This document shows positions 47,527-58,639 of a stretch of DNA of 64,000 bases, piece by piece. This DNA comes from Lyophyllum atratum (Eukaryota; Basidiomycota; Agaricomycetes; Agaricales; Lyophyllaceae). The translations under genes and the position numbers were made by a program. Where the stretch lies: contig JACGCN010000056.1 in NCBI GenBank assembly GCA_014905825.1, positions 181,168-245,167 of the forward strand, read 5' to 3'. Position 1 is the stretch's first letter. Each line of letters starts with the position of its first letter. The notes under the pieces are model-generated. The model was not told the DNA's origin. It saw only the letters and a program-made list of their open reading frames with translations, and did not search any database.

Positions 47527-49134
47527 ATGGCTTATCCGTATCAGCTGCAGACTTCAATCCTCCAGGTTAGGTGTCGACACATTCGCTTGAAATTCTCGCT
47601 GATGAGAGCTGGGCAGGCAATACCTGACTTTCTTTCTAAAGTCGACGCGGAGAGTGTTGAATTAGTAGCTCACACCGGCACCGTACAAGATCAGTTGTCT
47701 CTTTTCGAGGAGCTTGCTGAACGCTATCACCCCCATCCATACATTCTCGTCAGAATGGCCCATATGTATACAATGTCGAGCTGCTTGCCTACCGCTTTGC
47801 AATTCTATCGACAGGTAAAGCTCGTTTCACTCTGCAACCACAACGCAACTAACTGCGCCACAATTCAGGCGCAGAGCAAATTGATGGAAAACAATATCGC
47901 CGATCCATCCTTGAACAAAGTGATCGAGACTATTGAGTCCCAGGCAGAGGTCAGAGTGAGAGAAATTTTCGAGCGTAGCTCCAAGTGTATGTCTTCGCCA
48001 CTTCAACCTACTTGCAATCATACTGATATTGACGAGTCCCTTACTACCAACGATGGGTTCCGACGAGGGATCACAAGTTTCCTTTGTCGTTACCGCAAGC
48101 TCCGGACGGTCATGAGATATTGCGCCAGAAGTGGCAAGCTCTTGAAACCAATGCCTCAAGCGGATTTTCAAAGTATCTGACCAAACTTGCAATCGAGACG
48201 AATCAAGTCGAAAGCACCTTTCTTTTAACCCAGGGCGTATGTATCCATTTTCACCCATATCGGCTTTTTCCAACGCTTGTTCTTGCAGTCCACTCACGAC
48301 CTTATGCGGTATGGCATCGCGGAGGCCTCCATTGTCTTCTCCCCTGAAAGCGCTCTACATGATGCTGCCAAAATAAAGAGCATCCTCGATGACACACTTG
48401 CGGTTTGTGCAAATGGACTATGATACCGCAAACATCTGACATCCTTATCAATACCAGGCATATGAACTGGTAAAACCGTTGATTTCAAATCCAGGTCTTT
48501 TGAATCGTGACACCGTGTGTCATATACACGCGCGACTCATGAAAACTGACCGCTTTTCCAACAACGTATTACGCATTGTTGCTGGGAAAACCCGAACATT
48601 CACTCAGAAAACTGTCGTCGTGGGTGGTAGCTACCTTATCGAATGCTGCCCGTTTCCGCAGGTCGATGAAGAGATGGACTATGTCCTACGCATGGCGAAG
48701 GTAGGCTGATCATTTTTGAGCGGTTTCGTTGACAGTTTATGTCATTAGCAATGGATTGCGAACTTCCGCAACCCGTTTGCGACAGCCAGCTGGATCCACC
48801 TCGCCCTTGTCAAATGCCATCCATTTGAGGCAAGCAGTAGCACCGCTATCATACGCCGTTGAGCTTATTTTAGTTTCTCAGGATGGAAATGGTCGTATTG
48901 TTCGCTTGCTCGCATCTATCCCGCTTATCAGACATGGATACCCCCCTATCTCAATTTCCCTCGCTCAACGTTCGGTGTATTATGCAGCAATCAACAAGGT
49001 TAGCGAGTACACCCAGTCATGGCAGATTTCATTGACCATCTCTGCTCTAGGCTTATCAAGGCGATCACAAGCCCATGATTGAGTGCATAATGCAAGGCAT
49101 GCAAGAAACTATTGAATCTGTTCAGAATTTGTAG
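47527..49134 (+). CDS. TPR-Fic domain protein (putative protein AMPylase)
   Basis: Nine exons (47527-47565, 47617-47814, 47869-47986, 48037-48236, 48289-48402, 48458-48700, 48749-48829, 48882-48998, 49051-49134) join in frame to 397 residues. The N-terminal third has TPR-like helices (YILVRMAHMYTMSSCLPTAL). An inhibitory-helix-like segment KLAIETNQVEST carries the conserved glutamate of the (S/T)xxxE(G/N) motif, although the first position is lysine. The Fic motif HPFEDGNGRIVR is complete, split by an intron after the first glutamate that starts GC rather than GT. Fic enzymes transfer AMP from ATP to target hydroxyls; the TPR-Fic layout is that of animal FICD, which modifies the ER chaperone BiP. 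No signal peptide or membrane helix is seen here, so the target is unknown. Confidence 0.9.
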
Positions 49135-49394
49135 CCAGGAGATGGCGCTTTCCCGTTCGATCACTCGCAAATAGCATATATTCCCGTACATACGCCTGAG
49201 CTGTCTGAGCTATTACTTATCATGAGCGTAATGAGGACTTCGAATTAGCGATGCTTGCCTTGCCGAGCCCGAGGACCCATAGTTGCGAAACTGCGTTCCA
49301 AGACTGGCATGGTTATGGTCTTTGACGAACGGCGGTTCTGAGTCCACCATTCCTCGCCGAGTGGATAACATTGTTATTTCGAGGCTGGCCCTGC

Positions 49395-49476
49395 TTGTCG
49401 AGCATGCGGAAGCGGCTTTCAGGCAAATCTCCTGGGATTCCTGGCAGTATGGGCTGGAGTCGTAGAGATGTAGCAT
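49395..49476 (-). pseudogene. N-terminal fragment of the nucleotidyltransferase-like gene
   Basis: Reads MLHLYDSSPYCQESQEICLK then AASA before similarity to paralogues A and B stops. Upstream sequence to about 49600 also matches the region upstream of paralogue A. Only about 27 codons remain, so it is dead. Confidence 0.8.
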
Positions 49477-49954
49477 TCAGTGCAAACATCCAGAGCGCGG
49501 AGCTAAGTAGGCACAGGACACTTCACTAGTTCAAGTTGAAGGATGTGACTTGGAAGAGCACGTTCAAATTGTGATGGACGTAACGTGACATGTCGCGTTT
49601 CTTGTTCCGTCGCTTGGACCTGCCGAATCCAGGCCGAATCTCATCGAGCCATGGTCAAGGGTCAACCACAACTCAGCCGCACGCTGCAGTCAGTGCCATG
49701 CCCTATTGGCATAAGCACCTAACGCTCCATCCATCATGCCTTCCGCGCCTTCTCCACCCGGGCCAGAAGCCAGCGCCGGCGCATGGCAGTCACAAGACAG
49801 AAGAGCAATGTAGGAACGTACGGTGTTACAATCTTACAATCAATATACACGACTTTCTTCTGTAGTTGCAGTACCCATACTGATAATCCAGGCAAGAATC
49901 GGTGATTAAGAGCAGGCGATGACGTATGTGCATTCTTTGGACCCCCGGCAATGA
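49477..49954. other. Intergenic
   Basis: First part is the duplicated upstream region of the fragment above, with GATGGACGTAACGTGACATG near 49573. No gene is seen in the rest. Confidence 0.4.
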
Positions 49955-51233
49955 TCACCAACCATCAGTACAACAAAGCCAACACCATGGCATGGTTGGA
50001 TCCGTAGACGGAACCGAATCCCAACCAGGAGGACATTCGTTTGGTCCATGGCATGCCGTGCATTCTCTATCCACAAAGGTGTGGAGCCTGAAGCCCAGTG
50101 AAAAGTCGGTCGGGCGGAATTGAGCGCAAACGAGCGAAACGGGCCCTGCTATTGACTGTCCGAAATAGCTCATTTCAACTCCAGACGGCTCAGTATTCCG
50201 GCCATCTATCCAGCCATTTCGAGCAGCTTCAAGCCATATAGGTCTCTCCACATCGCTTCATTCTGGCTCGATATCTTTCAATTTTATTCAATTCCAATTT
50301 TGTCCAATTTTGTTCAATCGAAATATATTGACTCCAATGGATACATGGGCAGGAGCATACAACTAAAATACGCATACATACGGACGGACCCTCAGCGCAT
50401 CCGCCGTCCGTCATCCAAAAAGACCGCTACCAGCTGCTACCCGCCATCTATCGCGATCGTGCTAGCCTGCCTGAATATGTGCCCTTATCAACAAAACAGG
50501 TTTAGAAGGCGCGAAGTAAAGCAAAAGAGCGACGTACAACGAATAGGGCGGCTTGGACACCCTGAATGCTTGGCCAGAGGTCCTACTGTTGCTTCTCAAT
50601 CAGAGTGTGATCGACGGGATCAGCTATATGGTGGCACCCACCAAGTTGCCTTCGTGGTTCGCGAATGCTACCGAATCTTGATGGGCGCGCGGTTGCTGCT
50701 TGATCGCTATCAGACGGGAGGGGCCACGTAAGATAAGAGCGATGCTGATGGCAGCTATATGCGGAGGAGGGTGGGAGTGGAGAGTGGGGTCAGATGGGAT
50801 CCTGAGAAGATGGTGGTAGGGGGGAAAGAAATGAAGTAGTCCTTTTGTGGCCTCCGCCAGTCTTATGTAGTTCGCACCAAGTTCGCTCTGAAACAAAAAC
50901 AAACATTATTTCGTTGAGCTGGCCATGACGACAAAACGTTTGAGTGGGATAAATTTCACATACCCAATTGATGAGGTCATGAAGTCATCTCGAGCTCACC
51001 ACAATGGCTGAAATTGACTACAAACTGCATTGGGTTGGTTCGAACGAATGATCACTTTTAAGTTTTGGGTAGATTTGGCTCGATTGACTACCGTTTGGCT
51101 TGTATAAGCTCAATTCCGCCCGACCGACTTTTCACTGGGCCTGAAGCGCGAAGAACCCGAACCACGGGGCGCGGCCTCGACGGCGCAAGCTGCAACGAGT
51201 GCAGCGATGATGGCGGTGACCGCGAGTTTCATC
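49955..51233 (-). pseudogene. Small secreted cysteine-rich protein, copy 4, split by a transposon
   Basis: The first part (51233-51139) encodes a signal peptide MKLAVTAIIAALVAACAVEA and an RFR end. The second (50094-49955) continues with ECTACHGPNECPPGW and ends CWLCCTDGW, the family pattern. Between them lies a 1044-bp element. With one copy of the 9-bp target duplication removed the two parts are in the same frame, so the gene was probably intact before insertion. It is the most diverged family member and has no large acidic partner gene beside it. It can no longer make the full product. Confidence 0.88.
50095..51138. mobile_element. Non-autonomous DNA transposon with 31-bp inverted repeats and 9-bp target duplication
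   Basis: The ends 50095-50125 and 51108-51138 are perfect 31-bp inverted repeats starting CCAGTGAAAAGTCGGTCGGG. Flanks 50086-50094 and 51139-51147 are both GCCTGAAGC. Inside, no transposase is seen, so it needs a partner for movement. A 9-bp duplication is usual for Mutator-like elements; hAT elements give 8 bp. The terminal CAGTG recalls hAT ends, so the superfamily is not settled. The intact inverted repeats and duplication point to a fairly recent insertion. Confidence 0.92.
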
Positions 51234-52239
51234 TGTGAAGGGCGGGGATACGTCAGGGAAAAGTGTTCCTCTGGACGACGGGACAGTACACCCACGGTGT
51301 TGAATACCAAACGAGATACTTTCGCTCAAACGGTGGGCGGTGATGGAGAGTGAAGGAAGATGCCTAGGAAAGTGAGAGCCTGTAAGCGCACAGAGGACTG
51401 GATGCGACCCCACTAGGAAAGGACTCACGTTCACTTCGCTGAAGTGTTCTGAACAGGTCCAGCTTTGGTTTTCGAGCTCTTATAGCCGTCGACCCCTCCA
51501 CGTCCCAGGACCTCGTGAACAAGACGAGTACTGGTCAACCGAGTAGGAGGGATCCGAGCAGAATGGAGCACCGTCGAAGCTTGGAGGTATCTCATGACCT
51601 CTACTAAACCGTCGCTGTTCGCCTGCTTGACCTGGCATTTAGATACATTTTCAGACAGGGAACGTATGTAGGACAGGCTCAGCTTGGGATACACCATCGC
51701 GTAGAGGAGACGAGCGAATAATGGAGGGTCACTGTCAACCGTCAGAAAAGCGTGACATCGCAGGAGCGCGGCTGCGGATATATTCAGGCTCATCGCGAGC
51801 GGAGAGTATCAGGCGACCCAGGGATTCACCATCTTTGACGGATAAGATGTTCTAGATACATACCGTCCTATTGTACGCCACTGAACGCCACTGAATGGCA
51901 GCATGTACGGTGTTTCGTCGTACTTCGGTACCGGAGCCGCGCTCTTGCTCTACATCTGCCAGTCGTACGCCTGATGTCGGAGAGGGAATGCGCTACTTAA
52001 TACTCGTGTTTACTCCGTGGGGATACACTTGCAGACACTAAAGACGTACCGAGCGCTGTTGATTTCTTGACGCTCCCAGGCGGTCTCGGAGGGAAGATAG
52101 GTCAAGACGCATGTGAGTTTGGGGCCCCATCTTGAGGCCTATCCGTGAACAGTTGCCCACGTCGCTTACCGGTGGCCTGTGTATGTGATACTATATTCTA
52201 GTAGACTATCGTAACCGTCTTAATACCAAGTAGGGTTCG
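51234..52239. other. Upstream region of copy 4 and unassigned DNA
   Basis: 51234-51480 is the probable promoter and leader of the split gene. A 120-codon minus-strand frame at 51431-51793 is not recognisable. Nothing was identified from 51800 to 52239. Confidence 0.4.
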
Positions 52240-53690
52240 CAGTTCGTTATTGTGGAAGATGTCAACTGGATTCTGATTCACAAGGTTTCGAATGCTGCGT
52301 CATAGTATGAGGATGCCCTCCGGAGTAGAGTTGCTGGGCGCAACACGCCCCGGTCGTATTGGTATGCGGCTCATGCAACGAAGCATCCAGCGCCTCGAAG
52401 GTACCGACTGCTAGAGAAATAGTGGTGACAAGGACTCAGCGTGTATACGAAATTTATGCTTCGACGAGACAGCCATCGGGGAGAAATTTCACAGTACTCG
52501 AGTACGTTGACTGGTGAGTACATGTTGTAAGCGTGGTTTGACTCCCACGGCTCCGCGCTCATGAACAAGAACTACAACTCCTTCCGCCCAAAGAGTTGTG
52601 CCACACAGGTTGTGTCAGAGTGATTATTCTTCCCCACGAGCTTAATAGATCATAGGCTGACAATAGTAAGCGGTGCCTTCCTGTAAGGATACGCGATGGC
52701 TTAGATTGGAGACTTCGATGGAGGAAGAGTGACGGGGATACTCACGCCGGTGTCTTGCTGGCAGCAGAGCACAAGATTATGACATTTATTGTTAGTGCTG
52801 TGTAGAGTTTTGCACCCCGCTATGTGGATTGATTTGGTATCACTATTACAAGTGCCTCTCGTGCAAGAAAATTACACGTAACGTACTCCCGGTGTAGCCA
52901 CGAGGCGTTACCTGGTACTCTTTGCAGCAGTACGGTCTCAAAGCCCCACTACATTCAGGGCGGGCAGCCAGTGCTACAAGTGGGAGGGAAAGGAAGCAGA
53001 AGGTCGCAGTGGCCTGAGCGAACATCGAGAGTGAACTAGGGGGATAGTGGGTTGGTTGGTGGAAACTGGGGCAAAATCTTTTATACTCTTCCCGCCCCTA
53101 TTACGTGCTTGTGATGTGAACCTGAGAGAAGTCTATCCTTCTCGTTGAGGCTGTCCCCTGGACCCACTTCGTAGGCGTAGTGGTACCAGCCCGTATCTGG
53201 AACGAAGACGTTTAAGGAAGTAATAGAAGTGCGGTATCAGGGGCTTGGTGGATGCTGGAGCATATATGCGCGACCAGTGGAGACCCCAAGTCAGAAAGCT
53301 TCCACCATTTAGGGGCCCATAGGTTGGCGCAGGATAAGACCCAACTGTGAACCGTGGCTTCGGAAACTACAAGATCCTTAGATCCTAGGGTTTCGTAGCC
53401 AACATCGTTTCTTCATCCCAGTCGTGATCAACTTCGACAACCAGCGAATAGCTGACAGCTCGCATCTATGTAATGAACGACATCAGCATGCAGCAAAAGA
53501 AAGCAACGGAAGATGTGCCTTACGTCTTTCTCCCGTGTTCTGGCCATGAGCTAGAACGAGGCATGACTTCCATGTACCACTTTTATGTCCGTATCAGGCT
53601 GAGGAAGCTGAATTCAGGGCAGCGCAACTGAAGAAAAGGGACGCTACGTACTGATTGCCATTGGAAGCCTTTACAAATCACAGTAACCCC
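52240..53690. repeat. Inverted segmental duplication (partner 1085-2530)
   Basis: Carries hydrophobin-like copy 2 together with about 650 bp upstream and about 400 bp downstream, in opposite orientation to the copy at the left end of the window. Confidence 0.8.
52642..53025 (-). CDS. Hydrophobin-like small secreted cysteine-rich protein, copy 2
   Basis: Exons 53025-52887, 52819-52746 and 52680-52642 (139, 74 and 39 nt) encode 83 residues. The signal peptide is MFAQATATFCFLSLPLVALA. Eight cysteines lie in the same spacing as copy 1 (C-x7-CC-x14-C-x9-C-x5-CC-x11-C), with the shared end YYCQPMIY. Here the first intron contains a stop in the frame of exon 1, which confirms that it must be spliced and sets the model for copy 1. 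Confidence 0.85.
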
Positions 53691-54361
53691 CGGGTCGAGC
53701 ACATCCTCTACCTTCTATGCGGGCATTCGAGGCACATGGCGCAATGCCGCAAGCCGAAGGGAGAGATTTGCTTCCAGCCGCTTAACGAACACGTGTTTGG
53801 ATAGTAGAGGTGACTGGATACGATCTGCCAAGCCTCGTTTGGCAATGGTAGCGACTCGAGCGTTTGCCTGAGTAAGTATGATTCACATCGGACAGAAGTC
53901 ACATCAGTCAAAGTATGAAGAGCTGATAAAAAGCTTGACTCACCCAATAGGCTCTAGCAAACAAACGAGAAAAGAAGCAACCCATGCTTTGACTGACTTG
54001 CTACCCAACTTTCGAATAATGATTGGTGTAAGTGGTGGATCAGAGTTTGGCTCAAAAACTTCGAGCGGTTCAGGGCCGCGAACCGTCACATCACTTGACC
54101 TGTGACATGTCAGAGATACCTTGGTCACACACAATGACATGGTGAAGATCGACCTCCAGCTTGATAGAGGTGCTTCAGTCGTGTAAGTATGTATTATTAT
54201 TAGAAAGGTCTCCCTGACCATCACACAGTCGCTGGTAATTACTCGAAAGACTACCATCCCTCCCCATCTCATAAACCTATGAATCATAACTCCAACACGT
54301 CGCGTAGTAAGTAGAACTGGAGGCTTTCTCACTCCAATGCCTACGGCCCTGCCTTGACAGA
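53691..54361. other. Intergenic
   Basis: A 141-codon minus-strand frame overlaps 53940-54365 but has no recognisable content. No gene supported. Confidence 0.4.
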
Positions 54362-54738
54362 TCAAGCGGTTCTGGGCGCTCCGCAGTAGTAGGCAGTGCC
54401 AGTCTAAGTATTAGGCGCCAGATTTTAGAGGTGTCAATGGAGGAAGTGCGGCAGAGATACTCACGCCGTCGTCTTGCTGGCAGCAAAGTACAGAGGTTGC
54501 ACATGGATCGTTAGTGCTCTGAAGGGTGGTACACTGCTCTATGTGGTACAAAACAGCATTCAGTACTTCTATCAGGCGCAGGACTGGGATGCAACGTACC
54601 GCCAACATAGCCACGAGGCGTCGAGGAGGACTTGCTGCAGCAGTACGGTTTCAAGCCTGTGCCACACTCATCTTGAGCAGAAAGCGCGAGCAACGGGAGG
54701 GCAAGAAGGTAGAAGGTAGCGGCGACACCAGTGAACAT
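54362..54738 (-). CDS. Hydrophobin-like small secreted cysteine-rich protein, copy 3
   Basis: Exons 54738-54600, 54538-54465 and 54403-54362 (139, 74 and 42 nt) encode 84 residues. Signal peptide MFTGVAATFYLLALPLLALS, then DECGTGLKPYCC, a PRGY segment as in the other copies, EQC, PCATSVLCCQQDDG and YYCGAPRTA at the end. Cysteine order is conserved but the rest is more diverged than between copies 1 and 2. Same intron sites and phases. The gene lies 1.3 kb from copy 2 in the same direction. Confidence 0.85.
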
Positions 54739-55689
54739 GACGAATGTAGTAGATCTTTGTTGGTGAAGGAGGGACCTGCTGAGCTCTTAGTAGATACCGC
54801 GCACTTTTTATATCCTGCGCACCCTGTCACGGTCCAGGTTTCAAGGTTATTTCCTGTCATACGAGCCTGAGATATTTATCACCAAGAATGATCCCCGTGT
54901 ATACGTAGGTGTAGCCAAGGTGTAGCGGTGCGTAATGCCCGTATAGTACTGCACCTGTGAGCTATCAAGCCGAAAAGGTAATAGAGGTGCGGGCATAAGT
55001 GTGGTGGCACATGCATCATGCTCGAGTCAGACTCACGAAATAAGGAGTCGGAATACACGTATGCGGGGCTCACGAAACAATCCAGGCAAGATTTTGTGGA
55101 AAAGTGTGGCGATAGCATAGACGGCCTTGGCGTTTCGAAAGATGACACTCTTCGTTGCCGTTTGGTTGCCGCGGCGCTCTACCAGTCCCATCATGGTCCA
55201 GGTCAGTTTTCGGCTGGTGAAAGTGTTTGAAGATTTCTTGACTGCGGTTGGTTGCCATCCACGCAACTTCCCATGGGTACGCGATCGCTACCAATCGAGA
55301 TCCCCGACGTTACTGGTAGAATTCTACGCGGGATTGGACACCGATATGCGCAAGCCCGTTGCCCGGTGGCTGATTTTGTGATCCTGTCTGATACATAGAA
55401 GAACCTGGTATCAGCGATAAATCAGCGACGTCAACGATCTCTATGTGTAGTAAGTCTTCGTCTGTCAAAGTCTTCCGTCAAGTCTTTCGCAACTTCAGAC
55501 ACATACTATGGTAGGCGTTTTTACTTGAACGATGAAGCAAATTGAAAGCTCTTTAAGGTCCTTGAAGTAGGCTCAGACTCGATGGTACCGGAGATGTCCA
55601 TCGTCGGAGATTCATCAAACCAGTCGGGCCACGGTCTCGAACCCGTACATACACCATGCCTCCTGCCTTGTCTTCAGTACTCTTCTTCC
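54739..55689. other. Intergenic, no recognisable gene
   Basis: The first part is the promoter of hydrophobin-like copy 3, with TATATCC about 75 bp before the start. Frames on both strands at 55018-55381 show nothing recognisable. Confidence 0.4.
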
Positions 55690-55830
55690 TTCACCACCGC
55701 ATACAATTAAATCCAATCCCAACGCCGCTCCCGATCCCAATGCTCTTTGCTTTATCCTCTTCGGATTCACGTTTAAGGTTAAGCGGGCCCACTGGCACAT
55801 AAACATGTCTCGGCTTCGAATATCGCTCTT
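55690..55830 (-). pseudogene. Fragment of the large acidic gene (VGPL region)
   Basis: The minus strand reads VYVPVGPLNLKRESEEDKAK then GSGVGIG, matching VYVGPLSRLKRESEEEAK ... VVGVGDW near the end of exon 2 of the intact gene. Nothing else of the gene adjoins it in the right order. Confidence 0.75.
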
Positions 55831-56537
55831 TCCTGGTCCCCCACCGACCTGCCTCGCTTGGTCTCCTGAGCCTTCCATCGAATTTCCTAATCGATACACC
55901 TTACGGGCTCCCTCACCCACACTCGTGTGTGCTGATAGTCTTTCAATGCGGCTTCATGATGGCCCGCGGATACGTCCCAATATGAGCGGATGGCCTATGC
56001 GTAACAGCCCACATTACGCCCATGCGATCCAACACCATTCTATGACGGTGTAAGAAGGACGCCCGTCAAGCGCTGCTGGGGTGGAATGTGACTTGCAGTT
56101 AAAGAGTGTACGTTCGATTCGGCGACCGTTGGACGTAGATGAGACGGAGCTGCCGTCGTAAAAGTAGTGGCGAGGCTGGGTGGACCCGTGGCGAGCACAC
56201 TTCTGATGATTGGGCGGAGGCTAAGGGTAACAGGTGATTTGCTGATGGATGAGAGAACGATACTCATCCCATTGGTGATGAAGGTTTGACCATCAGGTTC
56301 CGGTCGCCGCATGTATGAGCTTGACGGTGTTGGGAGGGCGAGCGATACCTTGTGGTGCGGGCATAGCGAAATCGTCTCTGTCTGCGACTGCTAGGGAGCA
56401 GGATCATCAACACTCGTCATGATTTCAGTAAGTGTTGCAGTAGGCGACATGGTAGTGAAGCAAATTGAACGACTACGAAAGTCCGGGGAATATAACGAGA
56501 GAATGGTAGGTAGCACGCTTTCACTCGACTTGGAAGA
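55831..56537. other. Intergenic
   Basis: A 90-codon minus-strand frame at 56040-56312 and others have no recognisable content. Confidence 0.35.
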
Positions 56538-57197
56538 CTAATCAGTATGAGCTACATCTAAAGCGTCAGCGAAATCTTTCCAATGTCCTTCGTCTTCTGC
56601 ATCCTCCTCCAATGCTTCTAAGGCCTGTTTCCATTGTCTTGCAGAGTACAAGGACTTGAGCTCGTTAGGCATCTTTTGCTGCGAGAAGTACATCTTCTCG
56701 ATGCAAAATTGGATGTCCTCCAAATCTGATTCGTGCTTTGCCACGTTCTTAATGTTACGTTCTGAGAAAGTGCGGATCTTATCGGCAAGGAGGAGCGCAG
56801 GGCCCGCGCACCATATGCCGTTCTCCTCGTCGCGGATGGAATGCTCCTTAAACAAACGCATATTGTGCGCGCATTTTTTGACAACGTCGCATTTGATTGC
56901 GTCGGTAGGATGCATGAGCGTCACTTGCATCATGTGGGATTCAATGCGACTTTTGACAAACTCAGTGCTCGGAATCTTGGGGTAGGCTGCGACATTAATG
57001 TCGACGTCCTAAATTATATCAACTGTTAAAAAGTGAACCCGCTCATCAGGGAATAGAATCCCTACCCTAGTGTGACGTCGACTTCCAATCATTGCCGCAG
57101 CTGCACCTCCGAAAATTATCCCATCAATCTTCTGTCTGTTGAGAGCGTCGAACACGGCTCTCGCAGCAGGCAGCAGGCGTGATGGAAGGGTGGGCAT
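56538..57197 (-). CDS. Small nucleotidyltransferase-fold protein
   Basis: Two exons (57197-57066 and 57008-56538) encode 200 residues. The joined sequence contains FGGAAAAMIGSRRHTR directly followed, across the 57-bp intron, by DVDINV, giving the GG...GS...DxD layout of minimal nucleotidyltransferases. The C-terminal half is helical (SDLEDIQFCIEKMYFSQQKM, WKQALEALEEDAEDEGHW). Members of this superfamily add nucleotides to RNA, proteins or small molecules; in bacteria some are antitoxins. The fungal role is unknown. A 5' fragment of the same gene lies at 853-1028. It is head-to-head with the nucleotidyltransferase-like gene B with 135 bp between the starts. Confidence 0.8.
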
Positions 57198-57332
57198 TAC
57201 TGCAGTTAAAGGTTCAGGAGAATATATAGAATCACAACAAGTTGAACTTCAAGTTTAAACGCGTCGACGCGAGCCGTGCACGTGTTGTTCAAAACTGCTT
57301 CTCCAACTTGGCCTCTACCATCACTACACTCA
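57198..57332. promoter_or_regulatory. Shared divergent promoter of the two nucleotidyltransferase-type genes
   Basis: Only 135 bp separate the start codons. It contains TATATA near 57222-57227 on the minus-gene side and CGCGTCGACGCG, an inverted repeat, near 57260-57271. Such a small gap suggests shared control. Confidence 0.5.
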
Positions 57333-58145
57333 ATGCTGCATCTCTACGATTCCAGCCCATACTCCCAGGAATCCCAGGAGATTCGCCTGAAAGCCGCTTC
57401 CGCTCTGTCTAGAGCGAACATCAAATCACTTGTGTGGGGAGAAGATGCCCTGGCGTTCATCCACTTCGTGCCCGCCAACCTCCATGATCTCCAGTTGGTC
57501 GTTGCAGATCACGAACTTGGTCTAGCTTCTGCCAAAATTATTAAATCCCTGCCTTATGAAGTCTTCACTGGCACCTTGAACATGAACTACCTCGAAGTCC
57601 TCTATTTCGACCCAGACCAGCCAAGCATGTACGCCAACTCAGTGCACCTCAAGCTCACAACTCCCGCTGCCGAACGCGCGGAGGACGACCCAGAGATGAT
57701 TTTTATCCATCCTCAGTCGGAATACCACCTTGACATCCATGACGACAGCCGCTCGGTCTCCCTCCCACCTTTTCCCAAAAATATCCGATTTCCAACACGC
57801 ACCGCGTTTCTTGACTCCATCATCGCGACGTTATTGGATCCTCCCTCTGGTCGCGTACACACCAAGTTGAACTCAACGTTGCGAACCTGGATGGGATACC
57901 TTTTCCTTTACACTCTGCGGAATGAGCCCGCTGTGCTCCCAACCGGCGACCTCGAACCAGAACGAGCACAGGTGCTGCAAAGCCTCAGGCCAGAGAATCG
58001 GCCCTATTTTGAAGCCTTCGCACGCAACGGCCCCCGCAAGGCGAGGGAGCATATGTTGCATCGTAAGGAGATACTGGAGAAGGTTGGGTGCGTCGTTTTT
58101 TTCCTGTTCCCTTGGAAGGTCAACTCGTCTCATAAGGCTGCGTAG
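57333..58145 (+). CDS. Nucleotidyltransferase-like protein, paralogue B
   Basis: Open frame of 270 residues from MLHLYDSSPYSQESQEIRLK; an in-frame ATG at 57276 is ignored because paralogue A starts at the same MLHLYDSS. The region LSRANIKSLVWGEDALAFIH ... LQLVVADHELGLASAKIIKS is the possible degenerate nucleotidyltransferase core. The middle part is conserved with A (RSVSLPPFPKNIRFPTRTAF, GRVHTKLNSTLRTWMGYLFL) and the end has LRPENRPYFEAFA. Donor GTGCGT at 58088 and an acceptor before 58150 would replace the last residues by LKKHDVRFPDFLPEILHC and further short exons up to about 58437, a structure conserved with paralogue A. Both ends are possible. Function unknown. Confidence 0.72.
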   Translation: MLHLYDSSPYSQESQEIRLKAASALSRANIKSLVWGEDALAFIHFVPANLHDLQLVVADHELGLASAKIIKSLPYEVFTGTLNMNYLEVLYFDPDQPSMYANSVHLKLTTPAAERAEDDPEMIFIHPQSEYHLDIHDDSRSVSLPPFPKNIRFPTRTAFLDSIIATLLDPPSGRVHTKLNSTLRTWMGYLFLYTLRNEPAVLPTGDLEPERAQVLQSLRPENRPYFEAFARNGPRKAREHMLHRKEILEKVGCVVFFLFPWKVNSSHKAA

Positions 58146-58639
58146 AAAGGCTGAAGAAGCACGACGTCCGCTTCCCCGATTTCCTCCCGGAAATCCTGCA
58201 TTGCAGTGAGTCTTATTTGAATACTCAAAGGGGCTCCTTGGCTGACTCGGAAAATGACAGGGCTAGAGACAGGGCGAATCGCGCCAAAGAGCTCACAAAT
58301 CAAAGGTAATGTGGTAAATCGTATCTTTGGCACGTCACCAATCCTGCTTCTTCCTTTTCCACAGGCGCCCGTACTCTGTGTCGGCTTTGAGAGGGGCACA
58401 TTCCACCATTGCTAGATTGATTCGACTGATCCGTTGAATCGAAATTCCATCAGATTGGAATACCTGTATCCCTTTACAAGCAATGCTCTTCATTCCTTTT
58501 GGCTCGTAACACACCGGTACGTCGTAAACCAATGTACGCCGAATTCTGATCCGGCGATCTACTCTACTAAATTCACCGAACCTCTCGCAGTGATGACGAA
58601 CGGCCCTTTGTATTGTAGCCGATTCCAGGCATAGAAGAA

